Below are positions 61,748 to 64,000 of a DNA stretch of 64,000 nt, in pieces (position 1 is the first letter of the stretch; each line of letters begins with the position of its first letter). A model generated the notes under the pieces. That model searched no databases and was not told where the DNA came from. It worked only from the letters and a program-made list of their open reading frames with translations. The translations under genes and the position numbers were made by a program. The DNA is from Sphingomonas sp. PP-CE-3A-406 (GTDB taxonomy: Bacteria; Pseudomonadota; Alphaproteobacteria; Sphingomonadales; Sphingomonadaceae), in assembly GCF_003688625.1 (NCBI RefSeq), contig NZ_RCWY01000002.1, positions 930,001-994,000 on the forward strand. Direction: 5' to 3'.

Positions 61748-64000
61748 TCATGCGGTCGGGCCCGGCTTGGCAGCCACCATCCGCACCCCGAACACCGGCC
61801 CTGCCGACGACCGGTCATGCGGCACGAAGCGGATCTTCACGCTCGCCTTGCCCTTGGTCACCCCGATCGGCAGCGGATACTCGACATCGAAGAACTTGCC
61901 CGGCTGGTCCGCCTCCAGATGCTGCGTGGCGACCTTCACGTTATCTACCAGAATATCGAAATCGCGCGCGCGCTCGTCGCCCCAATAGGTCGCCTGCACC
62001 ACCAGCGGCCCCGGCCGCGTCTTCATCGCGAACTCGAAATACCCGCCCGACCGGGCATCGCGCCCGTTTCGCCCGCGATAGCTGACCGGATACGAGATTT
62101 CCGACGTCAGCGCATGATCGCGCTCAGGCTGCATCTCGCCGAGGTGCATCACGTCCACCGACCGTGCGGAGAGATCCTTCAGCCGCGCCTGCTCGGTCAG
62201 GAACGCCGCCTCCTCGGTCTTCCATGCTGCCTCGCTGAAGCGCTTGAAATACACCGCACTACGCCGGTCATACTGACTGTAGAACGGCACGAAACTGAGG
62301 TCGGCGGGCCGGATAATCCCCTTCGTCGCATAGCCCGCGCCAGCCGTCGGCGTGAACGCGGCGAGCAGATCCGCCCCCACCATCGCCGGATCGGCCTGCT
62401 CCCATTTCGCCTCGGTCGAGCCTAGATCGGCGGCCATCACCATCGGCCCGCGCAGCACCGCGACCGTATCGACGTCGCCCGGGGCACTCTCCAGCCGCAG
62501 GTAGAGCGGCACGGTGATCGCGACGACATCGCCCACCTTCCACCGCCGCTCGACGATCGCGTAGCCCTTAGCCAGCACCGGCTCGACCGCCGCGCCATTG
62601 ACCGTCACCGTCGCGCGTCCGCTCGCCCAGCCCGGCACGCGCAACGCGATCGGAAACCGCCCCGGCCTAGCCAACTTCGTCAGCGTCAGCCGCGATTCCG
62701 GCTCGAACGGATAGCGCGTGTCGAGCGTCAGCACCGCACCCCGCGCCTGCCACCGCGCCTCCGCCGGGATGTAGAGATTGACCAGCAGCGTGCCGTCGCC
62801 CTCCCAGAAGATCGCCTCGCCGTGCTTGGCATGGCTCTCCATCCCCGTGCCCACGCAGCACCAGAACGCGTCGTCCTTCGGCGTCGAATACTCGCGCGCA
62901 GTGCCCGTCATCAGCGGCGTCATATAGGTGAAGCCGGCGTTCTTCGGGTTCTGTGCCGCCATGATGTGGTTCAGGTGCGCACGCTCGTAATAATCGAACA
63001 GCGCGCCGTCCGGCTGCCAGCCGTACAGATGCTGCGTCAGCTTGAGCATGTTGTAGCTGTTGCAATGCTCGCACGTCTGCTCGGTGATGTGGTTCGCGAT
63101 CGTATCGGGCCCGGAGAAATACTCGCGGTCGGCATTGCCGCCGATCACATAGCTGTGATGCTGCGTGACAGTCTTCCAGAAGAACAGCGCGGCGTTCGCG
63201 GGCGCGGGCTTGCCGTTCAATTCGTGAATCCGCGCCAGCCCGACCAGCTTCGGCACCTGCGTATTGGCGTGGAAGTTCGCCAGTCTGTCCTCGCCCGCGA
63301 CCATTGGATCGAGCATCTTCCGGTCGTACAACCGCTCCGCCACGTCGAGCCATTGCTTGTTCCCGGTCCGCGCGGACAGTTCGGCATAGCTCTCGTTCAG
63401 CCCACCATATTCGCACCCGAGCAACATCTGCATCTGCGCATCGTCGAGCGCCGCGAACACTTTCGCGAAATAGGTCGCGAGCCCGGTCGCGACGCTCAGC
63501 GCCTGCGTATTACCCCACGCGGCATGCACGTCGAGCAGCCCCGCAAATACCTTGTGCACCGTATAGAGCGGCGACCACGAGCCGTTGAGATCGAACCCGC
63601 CGGACTTGATCTCGCCGCGCATCACCTCGGGGAAGATCTCCTCGCCGTCGACGATCGTGCCGTCCTTCCGCTTGCGCCCCAGCGCACCGACATAGCCGGT
63701 GCCGCGCTTCGCCTGCGCCCGCGCCAATTCGGTGACGATATAATCCGCGCGAGTACGGCACTCCGCATCGCCGGTCTGCGCATGCATCAGCACGAGCGCG
63801 GTAAGGTAATGGCCGAGCGTATGTCCGGCGATCGTGTCGCTCTCCCACCCGCCATAGAGCGGCGCCTTCGCCGGCAGCCCGGCATACGCCATGAAATTGT
63901 GCAGCAACCGATCCGCGCTCAACCGCAGCAGATACGCGCGATTGACCTCGACCGCGGTCGCGTAGGCGGACGGGAGCAGGCGCACCGCGGACAACGGCAA
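61748..64000 (-). CDS. GH127 beta-L-arabinofuranosidase, 5' end beyond right edge
   Basis: Removes terminal beta-L-arabinofuranose, as in hydroxyproline-linked arabinosides. 750 codons are visible; the signal peptide and start lie outside. The (alpha/alpha)6 barrel begins with LYGGWESDTIAGHTLGHYLT. Catalytic features of the family are all present: the acid/base-type Glu in NADREYFSGP, the zinc-bound EHC in EQTCEHCNSYNMLKL (codons at 63063-63071), and the double cysteine in FWCCVGTGMES (62855-62860). The Cys-based zinc nucleophile site of GH127 (Glu-x-Cys plus Cys-Cys) is therefore intact. C-terminal beta domains follow (about 430-750). It heads the GH127 - Ldh - DUF885 - GH43 set. Confidence 0.94.
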   Translation of the reverse strand: MPLSAVRLLPSAYATAVEVNRAYLLRLSADRLLHNFMAYAGLPAKAPLYGGWESDTIAGHTLGHYLTALVLMHAQTGDAECRTRADYIVTELARAQAKRGTGYVGALGRKRKDGTIVDGEEIFPEVMRGEIKSGGFDLNGSWSPLYTVHKVFAGLLDVHAAWGNTQALSVATGLATYFAKVFAALDDAQMQMLLGCEYGGLNESYAELSARTGNKQWLDVAERLYDRKMLDPMVAGEDRLANFHANTQVPKLVGLARIHELNGKPAPANAALFFWKTVTQHHSYVIGGNADREYFSGPDTIANHITEQTCEHCNSYNMLKLTQHLYGWQPDGALFDYYERAHLNHIMAAQNPKNAGFTYMTPLMTGTAREYSTPKDDAFWCCVGTGMESHAKHGEAIFWEGDGTLLVNLYIPAEARWQARGAVLTLDTRYPFEPESRLTLTKLARPGRFPIALRVPGWASGRATVTVNGAAVEPVLAKGYAIVERRWKVGDVVAITVPLYLRLESAPGDVDTVAVLRGPMVMAADLGSTEAKWEQADPAMVGADLLAAFTPTAGAGYATKGIIRPADLSFVPFYSQYDRRSAVYFKRFSEAAWKTEEAAFLTEQARLKDLSARSVDVMHLGEMQPERDHALTSEISYPVSYRGRNGRDARSGGYFEFAMKTRPGPLVVQATYWGDERARDFDILVDNVKVATQHLEADQPGKFFDVEYPLPIGVTKGKASVKIRFVPHDRSSAGPVFGVRMVAAKPGPTA

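Overview
The window is a 64-kb piece of a GC-rich alphaproteobacterial chromosome, most likely Sphingomonas or a close relative. The reasons are the high GC content, four TonB-dependent receptors (TBDRs) with the sphingomonad-style VVTG plug entry, several sphingomonad-type small proteins, and many GC-rich palindromic repeats of the REP/BIME type between genes. I see about 50 protein genes, one tRNA-Thr, one TPP riboswitch, no rRNA, no CRISPR, no insertion sequence and no prophage.

Left region (1-10.6 kb): an amino-sugar locus. A TBDR (cut by the left edge) diverges from cutC and a GntR/UTRA regulator. These are followed by a tightly overlapping set: a glucosamine-6-phosphate deaminase of the SIS type (nagB-II), nagA, a fused EIIA-HPr-EI protein (nagF) and a membrane EIICB permease (nagE). 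Together they would import N-acetylglucosamine through a dedicated PTS and convert it to fructose-6-phosphate. nagF carries an in-frame REP palindrome in a linker, nagE has a second IIB domain without its cysteine, and nagB-II begins with a 15-bp tandem repeat.

Middle-left (10.6-31 kb): housekeeping and mixed genes. These are a DUF1176 lipoprotein, a stand-alone trpC followed by a less GC-rich patch of small orphan genes, ergothioneine genes egtB-egtD behind a cobalamin adenosyltransferase, gluQ, an HNH nuclease, an EF-hand lipoprotein, ppc, a thioesterase with an S9 oligopeptidase, a chemoreceptor, a large aminopeptidase P and tRNA-Thr.

Middle-right (31-50.5 kb): a ClC-type channel, a DJ-1/PfpI-like protein, an orphan TBDR and an MBL-fold hydrolase. 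Next comes a three-gene unit TBDR - PI-PLC-like phosphodiesterase - histidine acid phosphatase (probably phosphoinositide or inositol-phosphate scavenging), then two tandem DUF4139 proteins. A TPP-riboswitch-controlled unit follows: TBDR - small-molecule kinase - PnuC-family transporter, probably thiamine uptake and phosphorylation.

Right region (50.6-64 kb): a hydroxyproline locus joined to plant cell-wall enzymes. An amino-acid permease, FCD-type GntR regulator, 4-hydroxyproline epimerase and DHDPS-family deaminase are divergent from a D-hydroxyproline dehydrogenase and an M24 peptidase. Facing them are a GH127 beta-L-arabinofuranosidase (cut by the right edge), an Ldh-family reductase, a DUF885 peptidase and a GH43 glycosidase. 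The combination matches what is needed to strip beta-L-arabinofuranose from hydroxyproline-rich glycoproteins such as extensins, cut the peptides and burn the released hydroxyproline. I regard this as the most interesting system in the window.
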